Source of the DNA: Hyperoplus lanceolatus
Taxonomy: Eukaryota; Chordata; Actinopteri; Uranoscopiformes; Ammodytidae
Direction of reading: 5' to 3'
Assembly: GCA_026929865.2 (NCBI GenBank)
Contig: CM049408.1
Span: 26,509,001-26,573,000 of the forward strand
DNA: 64,000 bases
The translations under genes were made by a program, and so were the position numbers. Below are positions 35,841-52,402 of this stretch, piece by piece (the first letter of the stretch is position 1; each line of letters opens with the position of its first letter). The notes below the pieces were generated by a model, which did not search any database, was not told the origin of the DNA, and was given only the letters and a program-made list of their open reading frames with translations.

Positions 35841-36469
35841 AGACGAGACGGGCAAATGCAAATCATATTCGCATGCATGCTCAGAGACTGTTGAAAAGGG
35901 GACAGAAGGATACAACCACATGTCAACCCTCTCCAAGGTAGAACTTGACAGGCAATGATGCACAGCAGGCAGCAAGCTTCAAATCAAACAAAACACAGCA
36001 CAAAATGCTAATAATATTACACCTTTTAAAATGATATTAAACCGTCTGGGACATTTTAATTGAAAGCAAAAATATAATGAGTCCCAATTTTGCAAAAATG
36101 AAGCAGCAGGTAACAGCTGTGAGAGGCCACAGATGTTGTCTCCTCTTATTGGCAATGTGGTTAAACAGGTTTTTAATGTTGATGCATTTTGTTTTGGTGT
36201 TATCCCGTTTAAATCTCTCAATTCATTCAACCAACTGCTGAAGGGCAAGACATTTCTTGGGTTCAGTAAAAGGCCAAATGCCACAGCAAGTTCATTGCAG
36301 TGTAGTAGCCTTCCTCAAACTGCCACCCTTAAAGCAAGACATGTTCTAGGTCGGAAATAATTAAATTCAGGTTAATATTTTATAGTACCAGTGCAATGCT
36401 CGTTTGGGATTTTCCTGCACTTGTTTGGATTTTGATGCACATCTATTAGCACATTACGCTAGTGTCAAA
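35839..36469. other. Spacer, nothing recognised
   Basis: No shared repeats. Overlapping open frames on both strands at 35979-36360 are featureless. Confidence 0.4.
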
Positions 36470-36574
36470 TCGTCCTTGATTTACGGAACAAGATCTGACC
36501 AAAATAACACCCATAAAGTATGAAGGCGATTGGATGAACGGTTGGAGAGATATTCGTAGGACAGACAGACAGAC

Positions 36575-36641
<67 letters not shown>

Positions 36642-36665
36642 TAAATCCATTTTTCCTTTTTATAG
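36470..36665 (+). repeat. Dispersed repeat end with (GACA)n tail
   Basis: GAAGGCGATTGGATGAACGG and AGAGATATTCGTAGGACAG lead into (GACA)n at about 36559-36641, followed by TTTTTATAGTAGGATT. I recall such a tail as typical of a fish non-LTR-type repeat. No reading frame remains. Confidence 0.45.
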
Positions 36666-37859
<1,194 letters not shown>

Positions 37860-37880
37860 AAAAATTAACAACAAATTAAC

Positions 37881-37919
37881 AACAAGCTGTCTCCAGAATC
37901 CCTGACTTCCACCTTTTGA
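37881..37919 (+). mobile_element. MITE-C 3' terminal fragment
   Basis: AACAAGCTGTCTCCAGAATC and CTGACTTCCACCTTTTGA match the 3' end of the family. The rest appears lost into the CTAT array. Confidence 0.6.
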
Positions 37920-38080
37920 CGCTCCAAGTTCAGTAAATACACTAGATCTCTCTCATTCTTCAATGTCTTTCTTTGCTATCCTCTCCTTTATCTCTTTATC
38001 CCTCCTCCTGTGTTCTTCCCATCCTTAACTCTCTCTCCGTCTTGTCCGTTTTCTGTCTCTGTCTGTCCGTTCTTCTGTCT

Positions 38081-38290
38081 GTCCGAGGCAATTATATGCT
38101 TCTACAGCCTCTCACCAACTAAAGGCCTTTTTCGAATCTGAGGCAGGGACACCCAAACCCCCCCAAACCCTCTCTCTGGTTGTCCCACTTGGCCTCCTCC
38201 TCCACAGAGCCCCGTTGAGTCTGTCACTTGCAGGATATATCGAGTGGAACTTAATTGGACGAGCCCTCACATGTACTGCAAAGGGGACAT
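38081..38290 (+). repeat. Five-copy module, unit 1
   Basis: It carries CGAGGCAATTATATGCTTCT near 38083 and ATATCGAGTGGAACTTAATT near 38237. The same pair of motifs, 130-180 bases apart, recurs in four more units up to 41.0 kb. Confidence 0.6.
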
Positions 38291-38414
38291 AGAACAATAT
38301 TAATGACATAGTGTATCGCTCCGCAAATACGACTTCAGTCAACAACGCATGGTGCCAAATTGATGACCGTTTGAACTCTTTTTTTTCTCCACTTTCTCAC
38401 ACCCTTTACTCCTT

Positions 38415-38468
38415 TTCTTCTTCTTCTTCTTCTTCTTCTTCTTCTTCTTCTTCTTCTTCTTCTTCTTC
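38415..38468. repeat. (TTC)n trinucleotide repeat
   Basis: Pure run of 18 units lying directly before module unit 2. It gives a poly-Lys frame on the minus strand. Confidence 0.97.
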
Positions 38469-38474
38469 AAGTCT

Positions 38475-38690
38475 TTCGAGGCAATGATGTGCTTTTCAGT
38501 TCCTCGCAGTTTCACTTTTTGCCTCATTCAGAACCTCCTGATTTTTTCTTATAAGGACCCAAAGGAGTCCACCTACTGGGTGTACCCTTTGTGAAATTGT
38601 AAAGTCGAGCACAATTAAATGGCAGTAGTTTGGTTGGTACACGCATGCAGTGTGATCTCGCAAAGTAGTTTGTACGACCATTGTTCAACT
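38475..38690 (+). repeat. Five-copy module, unit 2
   Basis: CGAGGCAATGATGTGCTTTT matches unit 1. Later TGCCTCATTCAGAACCTCC, ACTGGGTGTACCC and GTCGAGCACAATTA match unit 5 very closely, in the same order. Confidence 0.65.
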
Positions 38691-38777
38691 CGTCACCAAG
38701 ATGTCACTGTTAGTCATCTTTCATGTTAGATCTACACTATTCTATTCTTGCTATAATGTGAATCATAATTGTTCTCC

Positions 38778-39017
38778 TTAAAAGGTGCTACGAGGAACTT
38801 TAAAAACATTTCTGAAAGAGTCTCATTTTTCCTCTGGTGATCATAAGTTACATGTGACAGCAAACGAGACCAACAGTGCAAAGAACGCTATTTTTATATA
38901 TTTTTATTCTAAATGCTTACCCAGGAACTACAGCTGGCGTAGTAAAAACAGTACCGCTTTTGTCCAAAGGGGGTGCAAGAATTTTCACATACTGAAAGTT
39001 CCTCGGAGCACCTTTAA
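38778..39017 (+). mobile_element. MITE-B copy, full length
   Basis: It starts TTAAAAGGTGCTACGAGGAA and ends TTCCTCGGAGCACCTTTAA, an inverted repeat of about 20 bp. The interior TTTCTGAAAGAGTCTCATTT and CCGCTTTTGTCCAAAGGGGG defines the family. 240 bp. Confidence 0.85.
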
Positions 39018-39194
39018 AGAAATGAGACTAAAATTGTCAAACGATTTTCAGCCTAAAAATATATTGCACTCTTAGACACAAAAAATGTGTAGCGCTTCAA
39101 ACATAAAATAAATACCTCAAGTTGACTTATCGTGCAGCACTAGTTCATGCTTATCACACCATTTATGTGAATGGGCAGTCTTGACTATTATCTG

Positions 39195-39440
39195 CTCTCT
39201 CCTTCTTTCTTCAATTAGTGACATAGACTTTGTTCTACATATTTTTTTTTCCGCCTCCCTGAGAGAATATACCTCCACTTCTATCTCCTAGCCTTCCCCT
39301 CTCAAAGGACCTGAGAATCCATGCTTTCTGGGCACGCTTGCAACATATCGAGTGGGACCTAATTAGAGGAGCACTGTGACAAAAACTAATGCAGTTTGAT
39401 CTCATGAAACGCAAGGGAAAAGTAGTACATACAGTATATT
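39195..39440 (+). repeat. Five-copy module, unit 3
   Basis: TTCAATTAGTGACATAGACT near 39208 and ATATCGAGTGGGACCTAATT near 39345, then TGCAGTTTGATCTC, which also occurs in unit 2 as TGCAGTGTGATCTC. Confidence 0.6.
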
Positions 39441-39451
39441 TCTCGAAATTG

Positions 39452-40082
39452 TAAAGGTGAACTATGTAGTTTCATGGGAGGGGGAGCCGGTAGTTAGTTT
39501 ACAAGACACATTTTCTCTACGTGTAATTCTTGGTATTGAATAATTATATCACCATAAATCAAAACAAAATTATTTTGAGGCACCCAGAACCAAAATTTAA
39601 GACTAGACTATAAAAAATGGTAAATGGACTCCACTTATATAGCGCTTTTCCCTGGTTTTTCAAAGACTCAAAGCTCTGTACATTGTTTTGTACACATTCA
39701 CCCAATCACACACACATTCATACACCGATAGCAGCAGCTACCACGCAGGGTGCAAGCTAACTATCGGGAGCAATTCGGGGTTCAATGTCTTGCCCAAGGA
39801 CACTTCGACATGTGGCGGGTAGACGGGGGATCGAACCTCCGACCCTGCACTCCAGAGGCGACCTCCCTGCCCACTTCGCCACTGCCGCCCTGTTTGTAAA
39901 CCAAACTGTGGGCCCTGCTGCTGTAAACAACAACAGTGAAACAGTAATTTTTTAAACTTAAAATAGTGTTCCAGGGATCAAACTTTGGTTTGGATATTTT
40001 GTTTGTTTATTCAGTTATGAGAATATGTCTTAGAAAATGTTCACTTCTCTGACACACCCAAAGTAACGTAGTGCACCTTTAA
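39452..40082 (+). mobile_element. MITE-A copy interrupted by a SINE
   Basis: The ends TAAAGGTGAACTATGTAG and AACGTAGTGCACCTTTAA are inverted repeats. The interior agrees with the 2708 copy on the left and the 9214 copy on the right. The stretch 39615-39891 is foreign and reads as a SINE, so the MITE is older than the SINE. Confidence 0.85.
39615..39891 (-). mobile_element. tRNA-derived SINE nested in MITE-A
   Basis: On the minus strand: a tRNA-like head with GGTTCGATCCCC (B box), then GTGTCCTTGGGCAAGACATT, and a tail GCGCTATATAAGTGGAGTCC before CATTTACCATTT. This head, central part and tail are typical of widespread teleost SINEs. Its central GGGCAAGACATTGAACCCC is related to the same part of SINE-2. 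Confidence 0.8.
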
Positions 40083-40203
40083 GCTCATTTGTAATTGTCT
40101 ATTCATCCTTTAACCAGTTTCTTATCAGGCTTTGTGTTTCTACGTAAGCAGGCTAAGCAAAGTAGCAGTAAAGACAGGAAGCGGATCGTGAGGGTGAGTT
40201 TGA

Positions 40204-40263
40204 CTGACAAAAAGTGATTTTGACAACAAGCAATCTCCAGAATCACTGTGTCCACCTTTTAAC
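40204..40263 (+). mobile_element. MITE-C 3' terminal fragment
   Basis: AAAAAGTGATTTTGACAACA and CTCCAGAATCACTGTGTCC, then ACCTTTTAA, equal the family's long 3' terminal repeat; the 5' part is absent. Confidence 0.65.
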
Positions 40264-40429
40264 TTCTGTGTCTAAATACCTTTGAATCAAGAGGAGCCAC
40301 CACAACATACTAAGATATTTAACCATACTTTTTTTTTTTAAACCTCAAATTAATAATGTCAATCGAAACAGGTCTATGAACTGGGAAGCGTGTGTGTGCT
40401 TTATATACTTTAACTATACTTTTTGAATA

Positions 40430-40640
40430 TTGTGCCATTGACATTTCTCTGCTTGCTCACTCAGAAACAGTCTTACTTCCTTCGCTATTGTCCGTCCTGC
40501 TATATATCTTCCCTGTACTCTCTCTCTATAGCTCTTAGCTCTGAAGCACCTGACAGAGTCCAGGGCTTTACAAGCTTCCAGGGATATCGAGTGGAACCCT
40601 AGATTAAGCGAGTGACGTCAACCAATGTACGTACGTGCCC
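40430..40640 (+). repeat. Five-copy module, unit 4
   Basis: GCTTGCTCACTCAGAAACAG near 40451 and GATATCGAGTGGAACCCTAG near 40583. The ATCGAGTGGAAC block is almost identical to units 1 and 3. Confidence 0.55.
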
Positions 40641-40809
40641 ATATATACAATATATACAATGAAGGAGGCCAATTCCATGTATCCATCCATCCAATAAACG
40701 CCATCATTAAGTCACTGTTTCCTGTGCATTAAGAAGTCTTCTTCAGCTTCAGAGCTCAATTCACAGATTGTTCTTTCTCAAATGCTTTTTTTCCCCCTTT
40801 ATCTTTCTG

Positions 40810-41035
40810 TCTGACTGCAGCAATTACATAGAGCTTTTATGCGAAAGCCTTTTCTTCTCATCAGCAACATACCACAGTCCTCCCCCCCCCCCCCCCTCCA
40901 CCTCCACATCCTTTGGCCCCATGCAAAGGAGGCCTTACTTCCTGCCTCACTCAGAAATCCCCTATGGAGTGCGTCTCTTGGGTATACTATGGAGACGTGG
41001 AGCACAATTACTTGAACTTTCCAACAGGCCTAGCC
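40810..41035 (+). repeat. Five-copy module, unit 5
   Basis: GCAGCAATTACATAGAGCTT near 40817, then TGCCTCACTCAGAAATCCC, CTTGGGTATACTATGG and GTGGAGCACAATTACTTG. A C15 run (40882-40896) lies inside the unit. Confidence 0.6.
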
Positions 41036-41105
41036 AATTTTCAGGGATGAAAATGCTTCTTCAGCCTTTAGGAGTGGTGCCATCAGAGGCAATTAGCTCC
41101 AGATG

Positions 41106-41450
41106 TAAAGCAACAGTGCGTAGCTTTTTCATGTAAATGAATGTGGAGTTGGAGACAAAGTGGATTAAGCATAGCAGCTCCACAAAACTCTCTCGATATT
41201 TGTCAGTATGGCAGTGTTTTATAAACTGGTGTCGCCCCTCCGACACTGGCGCAGGAGCTCAGAAAAATCCCAAGAAATGTTTCAATTGTTGATTTTACTG
41301 CTACGAAAAACTGGAAGTACTGTACAGCAGAAGGTATAAAATCCATGTGCGATCACCAAAGACTTACCTCATGTCCATGCACCAACAGTGTAGTTGTTAT
41401 TACTCAGAATTCCTCATGGGGGGCGACGGAAGTTACGCACTGTAGCTTAA
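41106..41450 (+). mobile_element. MITE-D copy, full length
   Basis: It starts TAAAGCAACAGTGCGTAGCT and ends GAAGTTACGCACTGTAGCTTAA. It shares GCAGGAGCTCAGAAAAATCC and CAGAATTCCTCATGGGGGGC with the 6317 copy. Confidence 0.85.
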
Positions 41451-42239
41451 ACATTGTTGCTTTGAGGAGTGTTGTTTTAGAACAACCACCAGAACCATGT
41501 GATGTGTCCGGAGCACGGTAATGAAACGGGAGACTGAGGGGAAAATATGTAACCTGTCAGAGATGAACTGTTGCGGATAAACAGCCACTCCCCCACGCCA
41601 CACACACACACACGCTTCCCAGACAATTATATTTCCAGCCATAACTTTTGGCATTGACAACCTCATCCATCACATCAAATGCAATTCTCAGAGAATCGCC
41701 TCGCGGTTTTTTGAATTAACAATCTTTCACTGTTCTCTGTAATGCATGATTCTGAAAACATGCGCACACAAATAACCTCTCTTTTTTTCTTTCCCATCAC
41801 TCCCTCACTGTTTGAAAACTGATGGACCTTTTGACAATTCAAGGATTGTCTAGACATTTATGATTCTGATTATACAGCACATCTCAATTGATTGCTGTAG
41901 GGGGCTGTCTGCATTCTGATATAACGATTGTCTCTCTACCAAAACAGTCCTACACTTCCTGTCAAATCCAAACCCTTACCTGGTTCACACAAGGTAAAAG
42001 CAGAGGTGAATAATTCTCCTCATGATGGGCCCCGTTTGTTTACTGTAATTATAATGACACCTCAAATTAAATTGCCACATGTAGCACCTTCAATTATGCA
42101 GTCAATTTGTTTTTTTTTTCTTATAGCATTCTTTCTCTTCTGGCTTTCAGACACAAACAAACACATACCGTTTTCTTTCATCGTTTAAATGCTCATTTGT
42201 TTTTTTGCAATTCTTCCTACCTATCTTATTTTCACTCCT
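41451..42239. other. Spacer, nothing recognised
   Basis: No shared repeats. Short (CA)n at 41599-41613. Confidence 0.4.
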
Positions 42240-44584
<2,345 letters not shown>

Positions 44585-44670
<86 letters not shown>

Positions 44671-44713
44671 TATGCGTGTGCGTGCATGTGTGTGTGTCGT
44701 GTGTGTGTGTACT
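44585..44713. repeat. (TG)n microsatellite with impure tail
   Basis: Pure to 44669, then interrupted by CTATGCG, CGTGCA and TCG. Confidence 0.96.
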
Positions 44714-44914
44714 GTACATGTACTGATAACACTGCTATAGCCGTGAGGAAAGAGAACCTCAAACACAAGGACACAACGCACACCATCCATCTGTTCTCTT
44801 TCTCTGCAGTCTGTCATGTCTGTCCCCTTCTGCACCACTTTGTGCCGCCGTGAACTCTGGGAAACGAAGTGCCCCGCAGCTGTGTGTATATACGTCGCTG
44901 TGGCCATGTTAGCC

Positions 44915-44953
44915 TACACACACACACACGCATGCACGCACGCACACGCACAC

Positions 44954-44992
<39 letters not shown>
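44915..44992. repeat. (CA)n with CGCA blocks
   Basis: A CA run broken by CGCATGCACGCACGC, then a pure CA block. Confidence 0.95.
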
Positions 44993-44995
<3 letters not shown>

Positions 44996-46463
44996 AAACA
45001 GCTCACTGATTGTCACACTGACACTTTCTCGCAACATGCCATGTCGCACACTGTGTGGCCCGCCGGCTCTTTTCCTTGCAGAAAAAAAAAATCTGAGGAT
45101 GAAAAGTGTGTGATTTACTTCCAGGTTCCAAGAATAGAACTAGTGTAGAGCAGGAGCTGTGGTGCACCTTGTTAGCTCAATGGGTTTATAAAATGATTAT
45201 ATCCGTGTTACATCTTTTATTTGGAGTTTGAGAGCGGTTGACAGCCGATCCAATTTTTTGAGCTTTTCAGCACTGAGTTGTTCAAATTGAGAGATGAAGC
45301 TGCACTGTATGAGCCTTGGGCCACATTCACACCAACATTGTGTGTGAAAAGAACACAGCTCTCTCATTTGTTTGAATGGGGCCAGTCAAAGCGAAAGGGC
45401 TCCAACTAAAACAATGCAGGGCACATCCGGCAAAATTCTGGCTTTTTTTTTTTTTCATTTCCACTTTGAAAATACATTGAAATATCTAATATGCCATAGT
45501 CCATATTGACAATATAACATTATTTCAGTGCTGTTGTGTTTTCGTGTTGCCTATTGTAGAGTTATATAACTTCTCGACTTGCTGAAGTGATGTTAATATG
45601 TACTCAGGACCATATGACACTGTCGCATGTGTTAACAAGTGCAAAACAAATGTCTGAAAATGGTTGGTTGGTCAATTCAAATGTCAACACTATATGATCC
45701 AAAAAATAAAGACATTAATTGCCTCAAAGGTGAAAGAGGCCTTATATTACATTTTCAAGAATACAGCTGCTGTAGTAAGTCTTTAAAGAAGAGTGCTACT
45801 GTAATGCCATAATGCTACAGCCACACCCTTTCATATTCAAACTCATTCAAACTTTTCTGCAAGAATCCTGTCACTATTATAAACCAATCAGGAGTGAGTA
45901 TCCAGACTGGTCTACTTCTTTGCGAGCTGAGGCTCAGCAGGGCTTGGAACCTTCTGGCGTCAGGATGGCAAACCAAACCCTGCTGTGCCACTCTGCTCAC
46001 GTGTCCTGTTTTGATCATTTGACCCGGAAACCCATCTGCAACCAGTACCATCTGTGACTGTGTGCTCACCCCAAACTAAAACTACATTTTTTTTATATAA
46101 AACTTTGGTTTGTTTTCCACAGCTTTTAGCCATCACGTTTATCAGTTTTATAACATTATGTTCCGAAAAAGTAATTGTTAAAACTTTTGAAGCTCCAAGC
46201 ACAACTAGTCAGACAATCGTACTGAGTGTCTTCGATTGATTTGGAACGGTACAAATAGAAGCCAAAATTTCACTCATACAACATTCAGTCAGTTTATAGA
46301 CAACTTCTTGCTTAAACTTAGACACATTTTTCATATTTTTTTACTCAGTTTTTCATACAGTTTTCTTGTGCTGAAAAGAATGATCGGAATTGGTTTTAGT
46401 ACAAGGTACGTTCACACAAATAGAGGAATTTGCCGTGGTCAGACCGTAAACACAATTAACATA
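44993..46463. other. Spacer, nothing recognised
   Basis: No shared repeats. An open frame at 45812-46069 exists on both strands without features. Confidence 0.4.
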
Positions 46464-46680
46464 TACAGCTATGAAAAAAATGAAGAGACCACTCCAAATA
46501 TTCAGTGTGTTTTACTCTTTAAAGGCATACTGTATGTTTGAGTAGAATGACATTTTTGGTTTTATAATATGAACTACTGACAACATTTCTACCAAATTCA
46601 CAATGAAAATATTGTCATTTGGAAAGTAATGTGGAGATAAAGATTTAAGAAAAATCCAGACTGGTCTCTTAATTTATTAC
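46464..46680 (+). mobile_element. Tc1/mariner-like MITE-H copy, worn 3' end
   Basis: It starts TACAGCTATGAAAAAAATGA and shares AGAGACCACTCCAAATATTC, CTACTGACAACATTTCTACC and CCAGACTGGTCTCTTAAT with the 59200 copy. The last bases of the 3' terminal repeat are lost. Confidence 0.75.
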
Positions 46681-48318
46681 CAGAGAGTAAAAAGTAAAAG
46701 GCATTTTGAAAAAATGTATGTCTATTATTAAAAATGTACACGTCCGCTGCAGACACAAGGATAAAATGAAGGACTGAATCCACAAGTGGCACAAAGGAGC
46801 CACTGAGTGCTGCTGCTGTCAGAATGTGGCCATGACACGTGTCACGCGACGGCAGAGACATTGTGCACTTTTGTCCTGCCTTCCCTGTGGCTTGGTGCTC
46901 ATTACTAGCACCATTTCTCTGACCTCTCTGCCTCCCAATCCCTCCCACCCACCATGTAACAACCACCTCTCGACCCCCAGCTCGTTCTCTAGTGGTCCTC
47001 CCCCCCCTTACCTTTTACTTTCAATGGACAGAACCGGCTTTTACTTGCCCGCCCTCGCTCCCCGGAGACACAGCACTACTGTTGAAACCCTCTTAATCAT
47101 CCAAGTCTTTTCCCTTCTTTACCACCCGTTTGAAATATCAATTATCTTCCAACAGTATCTTCTCAACGTCCCCTCGACGACTGCGGCAGCAACCAATCGA
47201 TTCATGCCAATTTAAAATGTACCGAAAAAATCCCCCCCTGACTGTTTCCTATGAATACCTTATTTCATTTTGGCTTATATTGTATATCCACACTCTCACC
47301 TATCAAATTTGCATTCAGTGCAAACATAGTCCACACATCAGAGTATGGATTGCAATTTCCTTTTTGATTACAGTCAAACCGGGCCAAACGGAAAGAAGAA
47401 AACATCTAGGGTGACTTTTTTTTTTTTTTTTTCAAATCGACAGACAAAAAACGTTTTACAGCCGCAATCAAAGCTGTGATCTAAAGCATTTCTATTTAAC
47501 GTCAGCTATATTCATGTGCTGATTTCTTATTTTTTTTTGAAAATTTGCAAACAGCCACCACCAACGCTGGTGCCAAGTGTCTATAATCACAGTGACGATA
47601 TACAATATTCTGGAGCCCCCGTAAGGCACCACGCTCCCACTCCAATTATGTTTCTCTTGGACCAGAGATTGAATCTATTACAGTGTAATTGCCTCCATAT
47701 CTCCCCAACTATCACCCGCAGCAGTTACACACAGATTATTCACACATATGGTGAATAAATGTTTTTGGTGGGAGGAAATCAATGCCGTATTTAGGATGTT
47801 GTTGGTGTGCCAAATTATTAGGGATGGTTTTGCCCCGGCATCCACTCCCCGAAATGAGAGTGTATTGGAGCGGATGGAAAAATTGAGTCAGGAAATTACA
47901 TGTGAGCGTGAAGTCAGTGATACCTTATAATTCTTTTTAAAAATGTTATTGTGTGCAACATTTTTATGAACATACAAAGTAGTTACTACTCAAAAAAAAA
48001 AAATCCCACACAATGATAACTACGTCCCCACTAGAATGTGTGGTGGTGTGTTTGTCTTTACAGTAAGGGGACGTGTTTAGAAGAGCACAGCTGTTGTGTA
48101 AAGGTTGTATAGGGACACCACTGGCTGGTGCTTAATGCAAAACTAAATGGCTGCCTTCAAGACGGGGAGTATTTTAATGTCGAACATTATTTTTAATAAC
48201 GTCTGTGACCCTCTAGCCTTGCATTTACATTTTTTTTAAATTTTTAATGTGTAATTGTTCTTTGTGGATTGACTGAATGTGTTTCTGGTGTAAAGGAGGT
48301 CAAAGTTTGGATGTTGTT
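46681..48318. other. Spacer; possible conserved non-coding DNA at 47400-47930
   Basis: A plus-strand open frame at 46826-47215 (Ser/Thr/Pro-rich) has no recognisable domain. The 47460-47930 part is repeat-poor and holds AGTGTAATTGCCTCC and CCAATTATGTTTC. Confidence 0.25.
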
Positions 48319-48440
48319 GGGGCGCTCGTGGTGTAGTAGTTAGAGCACCCACCCCCCCCCAGAATCTGGCCGGTGGTCGTTCTCTGCATGTCATTCCCCT
48401 CTCTCCCCCATTTCATCTCTGTCTCTCCTACTCCGTACTG
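48319..48440 (+). mobile_element. SINE-1 copy lacking most of the tRNA-like 3' half
   Basis: GGCGCTCGTGGTGTAGTAGT is followed by a C-rich stretch and GGTCGTTCTCTGCATGTCAT. The B box is missing, so the head is internally deleted. It ends CATCTCTGTCTCTCC. Confidence 0.65.
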
Positions 48441-49048
48441 ATTACTTTGATTGCATGACTGCTCTAATTACCACAAATATATCCTATATCAGCTTTGAAT
48501 GTGATGTAATTAGTATTCAGTTTTTTGTGTGGAAAAAGTAAAAAAAAAACATCATTATGTGGATCTACAGACAGAAAATAAGCCCAAATGATTTCGCCGC
48601 TCGCTCTAGGTCAATACTTTTCTGCTAAACGATTGCTAGTCCTTCAGTAGCCTTCAGCTGAGCCCTGAATCACAGTCTGCTCTCATGGTTACTGTGCTGT
48701 AGGTCATCATTTGTTTTGAATATATGTAAGAGGGAGGATAGAACAAGTAGTAGTACATGCCCAGGGACTACAGATGGAAAATAGCAGTTTGCTAAAACCT
48801 GGTACAATGCATCTCTCCTTGTTTTAAACAAGGTTAATGTTTCTTTTGCACACTTTCCTTGTTCAATGAAAGTTTCATTACATTACGAACACACATGGCC
48901 TGTTGTTAATGATGGTGCCTTCACTGCCTTGTTTGTCTAGAGATCTTTTGAGTGCACGGCGTGAGCTCACATCCTACCCACTTATTGCAGAGGGGACGCG
49001 TCTCAAAACATAGCAGCAGTTAAGAAGAGCTCTTAAAGGGACAACAGA
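48441..49048. other. Spacer, nothing recognised
   Basis: AT-rich, no shared repeats. Confidence 0.4.
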
Positions 49049-49400
49049 TGCTTGTTTACAGACATGAACAGCTTCATGTACTGTATGTCCAAATGTGCAA
49101 CAACTGTATCTATGTTCAATAGGAGAAATTATATATTCACACAAAAAAACGGAACATTTGTTTTAGTCAAGGTCAAATTTATTTCTATAGCACATCTTAA
49201 AACAACATTAATTGAGCGTACTAAATTGTAGCATCAGTTGCTTGTTGACAGAAAACAACAGCAACACGTATGTCCAAATACACCATAGTTGTATCTATGT
49301 TCATATGAAACAACTATATATTTACAAGAAAACCCTGAACATGTGATTTTACAGATAGCATACTTCATTCATCCCTGAAGGTACAGTAAATTGTAGCATT
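49049..49400 (+). repeat. Imperfect tandem duplication, two units
   Basis: Units at about 49049-49237 and 49238-49400 share in order GCTTGTT-ACAGA, GTATGTCCAAAT, TTGTATCTATGTTCA, ACTATATATTTACA-like DNA, TTTTA and TAAATTGTAGCAT. The first unit has an extra AAGGTCAAATTTATTTCTAT block that resembles a common fish repeat tail. Confidence 0.6.
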
Positions 49401-50712
49401 GATAATAACACTTCACATCAATGACAAAAACTCTTTCCCCGAAAATGATGACATGATTGCTGTTTGTGTAAAAGTCGCAAACATAGCCTACAATGCTAAA
49501 AATAAATAAATGCGTCACTGTTAACTTTAGAGGAAAAACATCCTTGAGAAATTGACTTGAAGAAATCCATTGAGCAGTGGATGTTGGAGCTTTGGGATCC
49601 TGTGGCACAATCTTACTGAGCCATGACCAGCCACTGAGCTATCATGGCAGTATAGATGGACACATTCCAATATGCGTGTCGAATAACATCTTATTCATGG
49701 TGCCTTCATGAAAATAATAATTTGTAGAATTTCTAGTAAATTCTTGACCTTTTGAAAAGTTGTGACCATTGTGATTTGAACCTCCACATACATATGATCC
49801 CAACTTCTCATGGTCAGAGGAGCAGCTTCCTTTCAAATCTCTGAAACTAACGTGCTGTGTGGAATTGTAGCCAGACCGCTGCTGGATCCATATATGGGCG
49901 TTCCAGTGATATTTGTTGTGACACCTGATTGGTTTATTCATCTTCATTGGCTTTGCTTTTCGCCCTAGCAAACTACAAACTCTGCTCTCTAGCTGTATGG
50001 CAGAGGCTTGGGCTTTACCGTGTCAAATGTGCTGCCTTTTTTTACGAGAACCCTGCTGCTTTTAAAGAGTTGAAATTGAAACGTTAGTCCTGGGGAATTT
50101 TTTTCACTTCATGCATTACTTGAAGCTTTATGTGGTTATTTTTAGGATAAGAATGTGTCATGACCTGCTCTGTAAATGTATATAAAAAGGGGACAATTTG
50201 AAACACTCTTCTGTAAAAATACTTAAAAAGGCGACTTCTTTAAGATTTTTATCAATGCAGTGCACAGCTTGAAGTAGTGCTATACGAATGTGCTTATCGG
50301 GGCTTATTATTCTTGATATAGGCTGGCAGACCGTGTCGCGCTAAATCTGAGCTATCACCTTTCTCGACACACACAACAAAGGGAGGAACATTCAAAGCTG
50401 GCAGCATAGGGGGGGAGGGTGGGTTACAATATGATCATTTTCTATACAGCAACAGACCTTTGGAAAGGCAGGAGTGGAAACTTTGTGTGTTATTTTTAAA
50501 GACTTACTGGAGAGCAAATGATGGAAGGATTTACCACATTATGTGTATTAGTTATATGACTTAAATCTGCCACACTCTACCTGCAACTGTATTCATTAGG
50601 CTGTATATTGTACTTTCACCCATGCCATTTTAATTGCAGCCATGATTCTACATCGCTGTCTAAATGGTTCAATGGTTTTGGCTCTTTATCAGTTTATGTA
50701 TTTGATGCATTT
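49401..50712. other. Spacer, nothing recognised
   Basis: A minus-strand open frame at 49642-49971 has an ordinary codon mix but no recognised family, splice signals or partner exon. Confidence 0.35.
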
Positions 50713-51073
50713 AGGGGTGGAACGATGACCTAGAGGAAGAGGGGCTGACCAGTAACCATGAGGTCTCTGGTTGGATCCCTGGCACCGGACAGAAGGGTGG
50801 TATTTGTAAAACTAGTGGTGGCTAGTATTACATCTACGGTGCACTCCATCTCTACCAATGTTTCCTTGAGCAAGACACTTAACCCCAAACTACTCCAGGT
50901 GCGCTATACTATGGCTGACACTGCGCCCCGACCCCTTCCGAAGTGTGGTAACTTGAGAGGGGGATATGCTAAAAAAAGACCAATTTCAATGTGACCGGTT
51001 TTGCTTTGCATTTGTTTGATCATTGTAAATGAGGCTCACTCTTCAATGATCTCTTGAGTATAAATAAAGGAAA
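50713..51073 (+). mobile_element. SINE-2 copy, full length
   Basis: A tRNA-like head (CCAGTAACCATGAGGTCTCT, GGTTGGATCCC as B box) is followed by TTGAGCAAGACACTTAACCC and CTACTCCAGGTGCGC. It ends near TATAAATAAAGGAAAAATG, an A-rich tail. It matches the reversed copy at 18405. Confidence 0.75.

Positions 51074-52402
<1,329 letters not shown>

Noticed and set aside
46826-47215. 129-codon plus-strand open frame
   Set aside because: It starts with GTG, has Ser/Thr/Pro-rich low-information sequence, and shows no domain or splice context.
49642-49971. 109-codon minus-strand frame as a gene
   Set aside because: No recognised family, no splice signals or partner exons, and a single frame of this length is expected by chance in 64 kb.
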